Below are positions 8,866-18,062 of a stretch of 64,000 nucleotides of DNA, in pieces. Position numbers and translations under genes: made by a program. The first letter of the stretch is position 1, and each line of letters begins with the position of its first letter. Source of the stretch: Streptomyces sp. NBC_00224 (GTDB taxonomy: Bacteria > Actinomycetota > Actinomycetes > Streptomycetales > Streptomycetaceae); the NCBI RefSeq assembly GCF_041435195.1, contig NZ_CP108106.1, positions 186,001 through 250,000 on the forward strand. The letters run 5' to 3'. Under the pieces are notes generated by a model that saw only the letters and a program-made list of their open reading frames with translations, did not search any database and was not told the DNA's origin.

Positions 8866-10107
8866 TTGATCATCACCGATTCGTGCGTCCTCCGGGGCAT
8901 CTCGCTGAGCGACAGCAGCGCCGACCTTCTCCGTACCATCCGCGCGCTCGGCGTCGAACGGGTGGGTGCCCCATGGATGGTCGTGGAGGAACTCATTGCG
9001 CAAGAGGCGGTGGAGTACCGGCAGCGCCATGAGGCGGCAGCCCGTGCGCTGAAGTCGCTGAAGAAGGCCACGCCTTGGAACAGCGACGGGGTACCGCTCG
9101 GGCCGTCCGAGGAGGACCGTGTACGGGAGCACTGGCGGACTCAATACGCGACCGTCGTCGAGGAGGTTCCGACCAGCGAGACGGCCCTCCGGGAAGGCGT
9201 CTGGCGTGAAGCGAACTCCTTGCCTCCCTGCAAGGCGACCGAGGGCACGAAGTCGCTGAAGGTGGGAGGCCGGGATGCCGCAATCTGGCTGTCCGCCATC
9301 GAGTACGCGCATAGGCACCAGACGGAGACGGTCTACTTCGTCAGTGCGAACACCAAAGACTTCGGAGCTGGCTCGTCCTACCCGCCGCCCATGGATCGGG
9401 ACGTCGACGGCCTCGGCGACCGGTTCGTACATCTGACGAGCCTGGACCAAGTGCTCGCCCGGTTTACGCAGCAGACCAAGACGGATGACGCCCTCGTAGC
9501 CGAGATCCTCAATGCCCCTGCGGTGCTCAAGGCGATGAAGAGGGAAGCAAAGAAGCGGCTCGGTGAAGACGGGGCATTCGTGTGCACGACGTCCGTCGGG
9601 GAGCTGGAGCAGGAGGTAGCCGTCGCCTCCGCCTTCGGCTGGCTCGCCGCCAAGGCGACCGTGCACTCCATTGAGAAAGTGCAGACGTACCGCATCGGCG
9701 AGCACGAGTGGTGCACCGGTGTCGTCCGGTGGCACATCGGCGGGATGGCGTTCGTGGCAGCGGAAGAGCCAACCCTTGGCGCAGCGGGCTGCTCATGGAC
9801 GACGTCCGTCCTCTTCACCTCAGACGTGGAGAACCCGCGGCTGACGGTCCTGCGTCACAACCTCGCGCGCCCGCTCACGCGCGAGGAGTTCGCCGCCCTT
9901 GGCATGGCCAAATCCCCGCCTGTGTCGGCCATGCCGCTTTTCGATCTGATCAACAGCCTTGGCATTCCTGCGGATTCGGCACGCGGGCTGCCACGGGCGT
10001 ACGAGGGAGCACTCGTGAGGAACGCGGCCAAGATCCGGCGTAGCGCCATCGGGGAGCAGGTAGCTGCTCTCCTCGACGCGGCCGAGGCCGACGACCCTGA
10101 TGAGTAG
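8866..10107 (+). CDS. PIN-domain protein (DUF4935-like)
   Basis: A 413-residue soluble protein with an N-terminal PIN-type nuclease fold. Candidate acidic site residues are D5 (IITDSCVL), E41/E42 (MVVEELI), D137 (GGRDAAIWLSA) and D165 (SANTKDF), spaced as in the DUF4935 PIN family. The C-terminal half (about 215-400) is of unknown fold. The likely start is TTG at 8866, which has GCAGGAG upstream. No antitoxin gene is adjacent: the preceding DNA is decayed and the following stretch is empty. It could be an RNA-cleaving stress or defence effector, but this is inference. Confidence 0.8.
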   Translation: MIITDSCVLRGISLSDSSADLLRTIRALGVERVGAPWMVVEELIAQEAVEYRQRHEAAARALKSLKKATPWNSDGVPLGPSEEDRVREHWRTQYATVVEEVPTSETALREGVWREANSLPPCKATEGTKSLKVGGRDAAIWLSAIEYAHRHQTETVYFVSANTKDFGAGSSYPPPMDRDVDGLGDRFVHLTSLDQVLARFTQQTKTDDALVAEILNAPAVLKAMKREAKKRLGEDGAFVCTTSVGELEQEVAVASAFGWLAAKATVHSIEKVQTYRIGEHEWCTGVVRWHIGGMAFVAAEEPTLGAAGCSWTTSVLFTSDVENPRLTVLRHNLARPLTREEFAALGMAKSPPVSAMPLFDLINSLGIPADSARGLPRAYEGALVRNAAKIRRSAIGEQVAALLDAAEADDPDE

Positions 10108-10484
10108 GCGCGGCCGACGAGCCCCGTCGGCCGTGCCCTCCTTCACCTCGGGCGCGACGCGGAACTTCAACACCGGCCAGAGGCCGCCGTGATCCGGGGT
10201 CACCATAGGCGTCGGCGAGTTCCTCCAAGGCCCTGACCCGGACTTACGTACGCACCCGGGATCAAATGGAGGCCTCTGGACGGCTTCTACGACATTTGCC
10301 ATGTAATACCGCAGGATGTCCCCTGACTGGCACCACACACCGAGAGCCGGACCAGGTGCGCACCAACTCGGCTTCGCATCAGGACCTTCTACCCACTGTC
10401 GCAGGTCAGAAGCGAGGGAGGCCGTGCACCCTTCCTGAGCCTGAACTCGTGGAGTCGTTGGGCTGATGGGAGACGATGGGAGTT
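10108..10484. other. No gene seen
   Basis: This gap of about 380 bases lies between the PIN gene and an HNH-nuclease remnant. A short minus-strand reading (LEELADAYGDPG) looks coding but is isolated. I see no hairpin of note. Confidence 0.35.
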
Positions 10485-10743
10485 TCAGCGGGCCCGGGTG
10501 ACGCTGATCTGCTCGTCGGGACAGCGCGTCAGGACTTCGTTGAGGGCGGTTTGTTCGGCCGGGTCGATGGTCAGTCCCCAGCGGATCTTGTCGGCCACCC
10601 AGTCGGTCACGTACTGGCAGCGGTAGCCCGCGAACGGCGGCAGCCACGTAGTAAGGATCCTGGTCTGCTTTGCTGCGATTGGACTTGGCCGACACCGCGA
10701 TCAGAGCACGCTCGTCCGCCAAACCGTTGGCGTAGTCCTCGGG
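10485..10743 (-). pseudogene. C-terminal remnant of an HNH/DUF1524 endonuclease
   Basis: On the minus strand the reading LADERALIAVSAKSNRSKAD continues to QDP, shifts frame near 10650, and resumes as WLPPFAGYRCQYVTDWVADK and on to the stop. This is the conserved end of Streptomyces secreted HNH endonuclease family proteins (DUF1524, GmrSD C-terminal type). The upstream HNH half is absent, and one frameshift lies in the remaining part. It is clearly non-functional. Confidence 0.75.
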
Positions 10744-10803
10744 CTCACATGATCGCGAAACGGACGTCAGTCAACTACGCCGAAGCCCTGCTGCGGAACC
10801 GCT

Positions 10804-10985
10804 CGCTCAGGTGACCCGCGCGGCCACCAGGGTCTCGAAGGTATAGGGCCGCAGGCCATCGGTACGGCCGGCGAAGTACCGCTGCTGGAGGTCTGCACGT
10901 GCGGGGTGGTCCACGACCTTCAGCCCGCACCGGCTGACCAGCCTCTCGATCCCGGATACCGGCCAGCCAGGCTGAAGAGGCTCAC
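10804..10985 (-). pseudogene. C-terminal fragment, probably a SAM-dependent methyltransferase
   Basis: The minus-strand reading PVSGIERLVSRCGLKVVDHP, then ARADLQQRYFAGRTDGLRPY, then TFETLVAARVT and a stop has strongly coding codon use and resembles the tail of class I methyltransferases. There is no upstream domain: the sequence runs into the 3' end of the neighbouring coiled-coil gene. Family assignment is tentative. Confidence 0.4.
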
Positions 10986-11551
10986 CGACAGAAGCCGCGA
11001 TCGGTGCGTAGATGCGGGCATATTCCGTGCAAGTTAGACCGGTCCCGACCCGGCCCTCGGCGGGCGAGGGTGAACTGTCCAGGGCTGTCCTCGGCCAGCC
11101 AGCCCCGCTCCACCAGCCGCTTCAACTTGCTCCGGGTCCCCTCGATCTTCCCGGTCGTCGTCGGCAGGCCGATCCGCGGCACAATCTGCTTGGCCTGCAC
11201 CGGCCCCGGGGCATCAGCGATGACTTCCACGATGTCCCGGTACACATCCGGCAACACCGCCACGACGAAACCCTCCCGCCAGGGCGGCACCATCATCACC
11301 CCGGTGCCATGAGGCACCAACGTCTCACTCGGTTCCGGCGCATTCCCCGCCGCAACGTCCGGATCAGCCTCCGCGGCCGACAACTCCGCCAGGACTTGCG
11401 CAACCGTCTCCCGCGTGATCTCCAACCGCGAAAGGTCCTCCCTTGCCCTCTCCAGCCGGACGGCCAACTCCGCAGCCTCAGCCTGGAGTTCCTCCACTCT
11501 CTGCCGAGCCGCGGCCTCCCGAACCCGAAGCTCCTCCGGCAAAGACACCAT
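10982..11551 (-). CDS. Coiled-coil/winged-helix hypothetical protein
   Basis: A 189-residue protein beginning MVSLPEELRVREAAARQRVE. Residues about 5-60 form a strong heptad coiled coil. Residues about 100-170 read like a winged helix-turn-helix (DIVEVIADAPGPVQAKQIVP through KLKRLVERGWLAEDSPG). I recall this family as multi-copy and uncharacterised in Streptomyces genomes. The last 20 or so residues are atypical (arginine-rich) and may come from junction DNA, so the true C-terminus could have been replaced. The start is set at MVSLPEE, where the family begins. Confidence 0.65.
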   Translation of the reverse strand: MVSLPEELRVREAAARQRVEELQAEAAELAVRLERAREDLSRLEITRETVAQVLAELSAAEADPDVAAGNAPEPSETLVPHGTGVMMVPPWREGFVVAVLPDVYRDIVEVIADAPGPVQAKQIVPRIGLPTTTGKIEGTRSKLKRLVERGWLAEDSPGQFTLARRGPGRDRSNLHGICPHLRTDRGFCR

Positions 11552-11834
11552 GGCACCCCACCTCCACCCCACCACGGTAGAAGTCCTGCGGCACCGACCA
11601 CACGCAAATCAGCGTCTTCCCCGATCAGCCATCCCTCAAGAGGATCCGCACCCAATTCAGTTCCAACAAGCGGGTCACGCACGACCTGAACGGCCAAGTC
11701 GCCGCGCCTTGTCGGTTCCAACTATCGTGTCCCGGCACACGGGATTGTGCTGGCCAGGGATGACGAACTCTGCGCGTCGGCCCGGCAGGCAGTCCCAATG
11801 AGTGATCATTACCAGCAGCTGGCGGCCCTACGGA

Positions 11835-11878
11835 CGCGACGGAACCCCCGTCGTTCCTCTGCCGGGGGTTCCGTCGCG
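11835..11878. terminator. Perfect 16-bp hairpin
   Basis: CGCGACGGAACCCCCG at 11835-11850 is exactly complemented by 11863-11878, with a 12-base loop. No U-tract follows on either strand, as is common in Streptomyces. It lies immediately beyond the stop of the minus-strand reading 11881-12147 and is best read as its terminator. Confidence 0.7.
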
Positions 11879-11880
11879 CC

Positions 11881-12147
11881 TCACCTTGGAACGATCGCCG
11901 GATCGTCTCCGTAGACCTGCTGCCGTGTAGCAATCTGGTTCTTGGGCACGTGGGGCAGCCCCAGGTTGCCGCACTGATTGGTCGGGCCGCTTCCCGGCAG
12001 TCCAACGACTGACAGCTGCGGCCAGGTATCGCTGACAGCAGCCCTGTGACCTGCGCTTGGCACCGCGGCCTGGCCGAGAACGGCAAGGCGGCGGTGCGAG
12101 AGCGTCATGGCTGGTGAACGAGCGTCAGTGCGGGGTGACGCAGGCAA
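11881..12147 (-). CDS. Possible small protein or C-terminal fragment
   Basis: The second half (SVVGLPGSGPTNQCGNLGLP, then HVPKNQIATRQQVYGDDPAI) has coding-like codon use and ends three bases before a perfect terminator hairpin. That suggests a genuine gene end. The N-terminal part is arginine-rich and overlaps an IS21-like repeat, so the 5' end may have been replaced. I do not recognise the family. Confidence 0.35.
   Translation of the reverse strand: MPASPRTDARSPAMTLSHRRLAVLGQAAVPSAGHRAAVSDTWPQLSVVGLPGSGPTNQCGNLGLPHVPKNQIATRQQVYGDDPAIVPR
12009..12065 (+). repeat. IS21-like end remnant, copy A
   Basis: The block contains CTGACAG, then GGCCA, a six-base spacer and GCTGACA, followed by a tail of about 25 bases that matches copy B at 13288-13344 over roughly 57 positions in the same orientation. 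Alternating TGTCAG and TGGCC motifs are typical of the multi-repeat ends of IS21-family elements in Streptomyces. No transposase gene lies between the copies. Confidence 0.45.
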
Positions 12148-12289
12148 ACCAGTCCAGCGGGGCTCCGGCGCGCCTCGAATCTACGGACGTTGACCCAATC
12201 ACCCAGTTGGCCACGCGATCGTGATCCGGGACGAAATCGGCCGTATTCGCCTCCCTTTATCGCTCCGCGGGGCCTTCCCGGCACTGCTC

Positions 12290-12832
12290 CTAGCAGCTCC
12301 CGTCGGTGACGGGGATGACCTTGTCGTCGTCCGGCGCGGCGTCGCCGGTACCGTCCTTCTCGAACCAGAACACCTCAGCCGTCGCCGTGCAAGACGAGGA
12401 CGCAGTCCTCAAGTTGAGTTCCTGCGCGGGGCGCAGGTCGTCTCCGGTGGCTACCGATCCGTTGCCCGTGGCCGCGCAGTGCACCTCGGTGGCGCTGTCC
12501 ACGGTGCAGGTCCCCACGCGGGTGCCGTCGTGGCCCTTGACCAGGGTGAAGGAGGAGCCAACCGTGTTGAGGAACTTTGCGTTGGAGAGGGCAGTGGCCG
12601 ACAGTCGCCAGTTCGAGTCGTAGGTGCACGGGCCCTGGTCGCAGACGACCCGGGGCGTCCAGGCGACTTGGGAAGCCGCCCCGTACACGCCTCCGGGAGA
12701 GGGGATGTACCAGTTCCCGCTCGCCGCCGATGCCGGCCCCTGGGTGAACAGCAGAGCCGCCGCGGAGAGCACCGCGACCGCCAAGGACCCATGCCGGGCC
12801 CGCCTGCTCCTGCCGTACATATGTGTCCTCAT
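12290..12832 (-). CDS. Secreted hypothetical protein
   Basis: A 180-residue protein with a classic Sec signal peptide: a basic start (MYGRSRRARHGS), a hydrophobic core LAVAVLSAAALLF, and a likely cleavage after GPASA, giving a mature chain beginning ASGNWYIP. The mature part has cysteines in VVCDQGPCTYD, GTCTVD, VHCAA, SSCTA and the C-terminal DGSC, suggesting three disulfides, and is probably beta-rich. No enzyme motif is visible. ATG at 12832 is used; an in-frame ATG at 12820 is an alternative. It lies alone between two IS21-like end remnants. Confidence 0.75.
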   Translation of the reverse strand: MRTHMYGRSRRARHGSLAVAVLSAAALLFTQGPASAASGNWYIPSPGGVYGAASQVAWTPRVVCDQGPCTYDSNWRLSATALSNAKFLNTVGSSFTLVKGHDGTRVGTCTVDSATEVHCAATGNGSVATGDDLRPAQELNLRTASSSCTATAEVFWFEKDGTGDAAPDDDKVIPVTDGSC

Positions 12833-13439
12833 CTGGAGTCGCCCTTCATGATGGTGAACCTGTCGCCGGGGAGGCATCCCCAGCTGCCACGCCTTACCCG
12901 GCAGCCGTACGGTCACGGTGTCGGCTCGCAGACGACGGTGGCGGGGGCCACTTCTCCGCGATCCCGCCGTCTGCGGCGCGCCGATGGCGGCCAGCAGTCG
13001 GGCGTCGGCGCGTACGGCGGCCATGGAGGAGAGAACGGCGGACAGGTGAGAGCGAGCACGGGAGACCGCGCTGCAGCGGGTTCTCGATCACGAACCCGAT
13101 ATGTAACGGCCCGGCGCCCCCAGCGACAGGCTGCGGGGTGCCAACTCACCCGACTGGGTGACCGGATTCACCGCATAAACGATCAGCCTCGTAGCCGGAT
13201 ACTGCCCTTGGCGAACCTGGCGGTCTGCTCGCCGGTCCGGCATCACGTCAGCGGCCTTGCCCCCAGAGTTCGCCTGGCCAACTATCGCTGACACCAGCGG
13301 CCAGATGCAGCTGACAGACGCCCCGTCACCTGGCGCTTAGCAGCGAGGGCTGGCCAGCTACCGATGACCGTCACAACCCGTACGGGCCGCTGTGGTCGTA
13401 TGCTCGACCACTGATGTGAAGGAACCGCCAGGCCCCCCT
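12833..13439. other. Promoter region and decayed DNA
   Basis: This is upstream of the secreted protein gene. It should hold that gene's promoter. The distal half contains the IS21-like copy B repeat and no intact gene. Confidence 0.4.
13288..13344 (+). repeat. IS21-like end remnant, copy B
   Basis: Two direct units of GGCCA, six bases and GCTGACA, 23 bp apart (13276-13293 and 13299-13316), are followed by the same tail as copy A at 12009-12065. Periodic GGCCA/CTGACA units resemble transposase-binding repeats at IS21-family ends. Confidence 0.5.
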
Positions 13440-13668
13440 TCAGTCGTCAGATCCCTCGGGGACCCAGCTCAGCAAGAGGTGACAGAGCTCGCGGAACTTT
13501 TCCCGGCCGTACGCGCCGATCTCCTCCGTGAGCTCCAGGACGGGGCGGTCGGCGCCCCCGTAAGTAATGGAAAGCGCGGCAGAGGCTCCAACTTGCGCCT
13601 TGGCCGTCCGGAGACGGTGAGTGGCCTCGTTGCGGCTGGTCTTGAGGTTGTCGTACTCGGGGGTGTTC
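13440..13668 (-). pseudogene. 3' fragment of an unknown gene
   Basis: The minus-strand reading EYDNLKTSRNEATHRLRTAK continues through GADRPVLELTEEIGAYGREK to FRELCHLLLSWVPEGSDD and a stop, with strong coding codon use. Upstream of about 13668 the reading becomes non-coding, and an oppositely oriented fragment begins. The 5' part is missing. I do not recognise the family. Confidence 0.4.
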
Positions 13669-13671
13669 CGC

Positions 13672-13926
13672 AAGGCGGCGGCCGGTGCCGTCTCCCAGGT
13701 CGCCGACCAGGCTATGACGGAGATCAACGGGCGTCCGGGATTCGCGACACTGGGTTCTGTCGCGCGAAAGCTACAGAACGCCAAACGCACGTACAACCAG
13801 CTGGGCTGTGCCACCGCGCCGACGGCACCGCAGACCCGACACGCCTGCCTGGCTCCGGCCGCGGTGGTCGCGCAGGGCTTCGACGATCTCCGAGACGGAG
13901 CCAACCTGGCCCTGGCCGGCAAGTGA
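13672..13926 (+). pseudogene. 3' fragment of an unknown gene
   Basis: The plus-strand reading AVSQVADQAMTEINGRPGFA continues to CLAPAAVVAQGFDDLRDGAN and ends LALAGK. It is helical and coding-like, but without a convincing start. Its 5' edge abuts the 5' edge of the minus-strand fragment at 13668, which implies a rearrangement junction. Family unknown. Confidence 0.4.
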
Positions 13927-14362
13927 TCCCAACACACGACCACCACTGGCCGTACGCACCACCCCCGACTGCTCATCCATCTGCCGCCGGTACGACCAGG
14001 CGGCCGGGCTGCAATCCCGCGGTGCCCGCCCTGCCGGTCGCCATGAAGGCAATCTCCAGCGCAGCGCATCTCACGTCTCACCCGCGCAGCGGTAGGGCGT
14101 GCCGACGGGCGACGCCGCGCCTGCTGGTACGGCCCTGGCTCTGCGGGGTGCTTGTGCTGTCGTGCGCACGTGCTGCCCGCTCCGCGCGCTTGAGGTCGGC
14201 GACCAGGAGCGTGGCGTACGCGCGGGCCTGCCACTGCAGAGAGGTGAGCCAGAGACGCCATGCCCTGTGGCGGCCGGCTGTACACCCTGTTGGCTACGCA
14301 TGCACGGTAAGGCGCCCCGCCGCCAGGCGGCCAGTGGCCGGTGATGTGCGGCCAGGGCGGCG
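13927..14362. other. No intact gene
   Basis: A short minus-strand reading near 14090-14280 (LWLTSLQWQARAYATLLVAD then LKRAERAARAH) looks coding but is bounded by stops. Otherwise I see nothing in this stretch. Confidence 0.35.
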
Positions 14363-15001
14363 TCATCCAAGCGGCAAGGGCCCTGCAGCGCGGGGACCGG
14401 TGTCGAGATGGGCGGCGATGCGCGCAATCGTCCGGGCGTTGTCCTCGAACAGATGCGCCCGCATGCCAGCAGCCTGGGCGGCCTCGACGTTCACGGCGTA
14501 GTCGTCGATGAACAGACAACTCGATGGCTTTACGTCCAGGCTGGCGCAGGCGGCTTCGAAAGCGCGTGGGTCCGGCTTCTCGATGCCGATCTCGTGCGAG
14601 TAGACGATGTGTTCAACGAGTTCGTCGAAGCGGTAGCGCGCTGTTTCCCGCTCTCTGGCGCCGACGAAGCTGTTGCTCAGGATGCCCAGTTTGCACTGCC
14701 CTTGCAGCGCTCGCACGTAGTCGATCAGCTCCTCGTTCGGCGTTCCCAGGTATTCCGTCCACAGATCAGCCACGAGTTCTTCGACCTGCTGCGCGTCAAG
14801 ACCCAGGCGTGATGCCAGTTCCCCGTGCACGTCTTGCTCGCTGATCCTTCCAACGCTTCCAGCACGCCACACGTCGTCCATCCGCTCGTGCACGGTGCCC
14901 GGCGGCAGTCCCAGCCGCTCTTCCCACCGTTGCACCCATCCCGTCTGCGGCGTGATCTCCAGCACGCCGCCGATGTCGAGAATGACGCAGCTCTCCCTCA
15001 C
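14363..15001 (-). CDS. HAD-superfamily hydrolase
   Basis: A 212-residue soluble phosphatase-like protein. Motif I is ILDIGGVL (nucleophile Asp near residue 8), motif II is LGILSNS, motif III is the lysine in EIGIEKPDP, and motif IV is FIDDYAVNVEAA. The alpha-helical cap lies between motifs I and II, as in subfamily IA. The substrate cannot be read from sequence; relatives act on small phosphorylated metabolites. The GTG start at 15001 is supported by GAGGAGGG about nine bases upstream; the upstream frame is antisense-like. It stands alone on this strand. Confidence 0.85.
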   Translation of the reverse strand: MRESCVILDIGGVLEITPQTGWVQRWEERLGLPPGTVHERMDDVWRAGSVGRISEQDVHGELASRLGLDAQQVEELVADLWTEYLGTPNEELIDYVRALQGQCKLGILSNSFVGARERETARYRFDELVEHIVYSHEIGIEKPDPRAFEAACASLDVKPSSCLFIDDYAVNVEAAQAAGMRAHLFEDNARTIARIAAHLDTGPRAAGPLPLG

Positions 15002-15849
15002 CCGAACTTTCCCTCCTCGTCCTGCCCAGTCCGCGAACGTACGCGGCCCCGCTCGTGTGATCTCTCGAGACACTGTGGCTCGTCCCTCCGGAGCAACGTC
15101 AAGCGATCTTGGAACGCTGTGACAGCCCTGTCCACGTGGTGTGACAGTCCTGTCGCCGCGCGGATCCCCTGGCACGCGGCAGCAGCAGGATGCTGCTCCG
15201 CTCCGCTACGACGGGACCGGCAGCTTCGCCGGCCGGGTGCGTATCGGAGGCAACGGGACCACCTGATGCACAGTTGCGACCAGGTCAAGCGCAGCCAGAG
15301 CATCATCAAGCGGAACCAGGCCGCCGTCGAAGCCACCGGCAAGTCTCCGCGGTCGTGGCCTTGGAAGCCTCGGCGGAACGGCTGGGCGGCGTGGTCGAGT
15401 CCGGCGAGGCCGGCGTCGGCGGGGAACTCTTCTCCTGGAACTGAGTCGAGCTCATTGCCAGGACGCCGTCCACACCTGCCGACGGCCCGCCACGTGTGGG
15501 TAAACAGCCATCGGACCGGGTTGTCCTGGGCACCACGGTGTCGGACGCGTCCTGAAGATATAGCCCGACGGCCCCGCCCTCCGCCTTCCCTCAACCACTT
15601 GGACCACGTTCGTCGGGAACATCAAGAACGCAGCTCGTTCAGAAGGGCTCAAGCGCGGTACAGCCAGCAGCCACCGGCACCGGCACCGGACTGGGCAATC
15701 GAATACGCCTGGCGCACATCCAGGCAGCGCAGCCGGACACCGGGCTGCCCCGGATCCCGTGTCGTACGGTCTGATGTCGCCCGCAACGGATTGCACCGAA
15801 CCCGGCGGAGCCGCCGGTACGGCTGAAAGATCTGAACCAATACCGGGAA
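15002..15849. other. Long gap with no intact gene
   Basis: Several open frames cross this stretch but none is convincing. A plus-strand reading near 15655-15720 (QPPAPAPDWAIEYAW) resembles the core of DUF6233 proteins and may be a small remnant. Confidence 0.35.
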
Positions 15850-16968
15850 TCAGGCCGCGACGAGCTCCTGCTCGCGGTCCGGTGTCTTGACCTTGGGCTT
15901 CTTGTTCGGCAGCGAGAGCCGGAAGACCTTGTGCCACGCGGAGAACACCTGCTTGGGCAGTGGCCCGGTGACGTACTCCAGCTCGTACTTTTCGAACAGT
16001 GCGCGCACCTTCACCGCGACCTCGGCGTACCGGTTGCTCGGCAGGTCCGGGAACAGGTGGTGCTCGATCTGGTGCGAGAGGTTGCCGGTCATGAAGTGCA
16101 TGGCCCTGCTGCCGCTGATGTTCGCCGAGCCCATCATCTGGCGCAGGTACCACTGGCCGCGCGTCTCGCCCTTGATCGACCGGCGCTCGAAGATCTGCAC
16201 CCCCTCGGGGAAGTGCCCGCACATGATCACCGAGTGGGACCAGATGTTGCGGACCAGGTTCGCGGTGAACGTGGCGGCGAGCGTGGTGAGGAACGACGGG
16301 CCCGACAGCAGCGGGTGGATCACGTAGTCCTTGAGCACCTGCTTGCGGATCTTGCGGCCCACGGCCTTGGCCCGCGCGCGGAACTCCGGGTTCTTGCGGC
16401 GACGCTTGTTGAGGTTCTTGCCGAGCTCCAGGTCGTACGCTGCGATGCCGTACTCGAAGAAGCAGGCGTTGAGGAAGTTCCACAGCGGCTGGCCGAGGTG
16501 GACCGGGTGCCACGCCTGGTCCTCGTCGACGCGCATGATGCCGTAGCCGAGGTCGTTGTCCTTGCCGATGACGTTGGTGTAGGTGTGGTGCAGCTCGTTG
16601 TGCGAGTGCTTCCACTGCTCGGACGGCGAGACGTGATCCCACTCCCAGGTGGTGGAGTGGATCTTCGGGTCCCGCATCCAGTCCCACTGGCCGTGCAGGA
16701 CGTTGTGGCCGATCTCCATGTTGTCCATGATCTTCGCCACGGACAGCCCGGCGGTGCCGATCAGCCACGCGGGCGGGAAGAACGAGAACAGCAGCACGCC
16801 CCTGCTGGCCAGCTCGAGCTTGCGCTGCGCCGAGATGACCTTTCGGATGTAGGCGGCGTCCTTCTCGCCCCGGCTGGCGATCACCTCGTCGCGGATCGCG
16901 TCCAGCTCGCGACCAAGCTCCTCGATCTGCTCCGCGCTCAGGTGGGCGGTGGGGTCGATGGCGGTCAA
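15850..16968 (-). CDS. Acyl-CoA/acyl-lipid fatty acid desaturase (DesA3-like)
   Basis: A 372-residue integral membrane di-iron desaturase. The three histidine boxes are complete: GHNVLH (88-92), HSHNELHH (121-128) and HQIEHH (298-303). Hydrophobic segments lie around 55-80 and 215-245. By family it introduces a double bond, typically delta-9, into saturated acyl chains at the membrane, using electrons from a partner reductase. That partner is encoded directly upstream: its stop codon lies seven bases before this ATG. The layout matches the mycobacterial DesA3/oxidoreductase pair. It probably adjusts membrane fluidity. Confidence 0.93.
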   Translation of the reverse strand: MTAIDPTAHLSAEQIEELGRELDAIRDEVIASRGEKDAAYIRKVISAQRKLELASRGVLLFSFFPPAWLIGTAGLSVAKIMDNMEIGHNVLHGQWDWMRDPKIHSTTWEWDHVSPSEQWKHSHNELHHTYTNVIGKDNDLGYGIMRVDEDQAWHPVHLGQPLWNFLNACFFEYGIAAYDLELGKNLNKRRRKNPEFRARAKAVGRKIRKQVLKDYVIHPLLSGPSFLTTLAATFTANLVRNIWSHSVIMCGHFPEGVQIFERRSIKGETRGQWYLRQMMGSANISGSRAMHFMTGNLSHQIEHHLFPDLPSNRYAEVAVKVRALFEKYELEYVTGPLPKQVFSAWHKVFRLSLPNKKPKVKTPDREQELVAA

Positions 16969-16975
16969 GGTGCTC

Positions 16976-18031
16976 CTACCGTTCGATGTCGCAGGGGCCC
17001 GCCGCGGCGGACACGCAGGTCTGGATGAGGACGCCCGGCCCGGCCTCGGTGATCTCGCCGGTGCGCAGGTCGCGGACGGCGCCGTCCTTGAGCGGTGTGA
17101 CGCAGCCGAAGCAGATGCCCATGCGGCACCCGGAGGGCATGAGCACGCCGGCCTTCTCGCCGATGTCCAGCAACGGCGTGGCGCCGTCCGCTCCGACGAT
17201 CTTGCCTGTGGTGCTGAACGTGACCTCGCCGCCGTCGCCGGCGACGACGATGCTGGGGCGGAAGCGTTCGGTGTGCAGGCGCTCCGGTACGCCGTGCTCG
17301 CTCCAGTGCTTCTCGGCGGCGTCGAGCAGGCCCGCGGGCCCGCAGGCCCAGGTCTCGCGCTCGGCCCAGTCGGGCACGAGTCCGTCGAGACGGGCGATGT
17401 CGAGCATGCCGTGGGTGTCGGTGTACACCTCGGTGAGGCGCAGCTTCTTGTCCGCGACCAGGTCGTGCAGTTCGTCGCGGAAGATCACGTCCTGCGGCTG
17501 CGGCGCGGAGTGGATCATGACGACGTCGTCGAACTCGGTGTCGCGCAGCATGCCCATCACGGGCGTGATGCCGCTGCCGGCCGTCAGGTAGAGCACCTTG
17601 GCGGGCTTGGCCTGCGGCAGCACGAAGTCACCGGTCGCCTGGTCGAGCTGGATCAGCGTGCCCGGTTTCGCTCTGCGGACCAGGTGGTTGCTGACCTTGC
17701 CGTCCGAGATCGCCTTCACGGTGATCGTGACGCGGCCGTCGGAGCGGTTGGCGGGCGAGGTGAGGGAGTAGGCACGCCACAGGCGGACCCCGTCGACGTC
17801 GACCCCGATCCGTACGTACTGACCGGCCGTGTGGCCGCGCCAGCCCCGTCCCGGCCTGATCACGATGGTCGCGGCGTCACCCGTCTCCGGGTGCACAGCC
17901 TCGATGCGCCCCCGCAGGTCGGCGCCCGCGCGCAGCGGGCTGACCAGGTCGAGGTAGTCCGACGGCAGCAGTGGCGTCGTGACCATTTCCAGCAGTTTCC
18001 ACGCCCTGCTGCGCAGGGCTGTACTCGTCAT
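16976..18031 (-). CDS. Ferredoxin-reductase-type oxidoreductase for the desaturase
   Basis: A 351-residue electron-transfer flavoprotein. The FAD domain shows RAYSLTSPAN (about 97-106), the NAD(P)H domain GSGITPVMGML (about 154-164) and WACGPAGLLDA, and the C-terminus is a plant-type 2Fe-2S domain with PSGCRMGICFGCVT and a fourth cysteine in LIQTC. It should pass electrons from NAD(P)H to the desaturase. ATG at 18031 is supported by homology at MTSTALRSRAWKLL; the longer open frame is antisense to the PucR gene. It is first in the two-gene operon and divergent from the regulator. Confidence 0.92.
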   Translation of the reverse strand: MTSTALRSRAWKLLEMVTTPLLPSDYLDLVSPLRAGADLRGRIEAVHPETGDAATIVIRPGRGWRGHTAGQYVRIGVDVDGVRLWRAYSLTSPANRSDGRVTITVKAISDGKVSNHLVRRAKPGTLIQLDQATGDFVLPQAKPAKVLYLTAGSGITPVMGMLRDTEFDDVVMIHSAPQPQDVIFRDELHDLVADKKLRLTEVYTDTHGMLDIARLDGLVPDWAERETWACGPAGLLDAAEKHWSEHGVPERLHTERFRPSIVVAGDGGEVTFSTTGKIVGADGATPLLDIGEKAGVLMPSGCRMGICFGCVTPLKDGAVRDLRTGEITEAGPGVLIQTCVSAAAGPCDIER

Positions 18032-18062
18032 GACCCCAGCTTGCTGCGTCTCCAGGCGTAAA

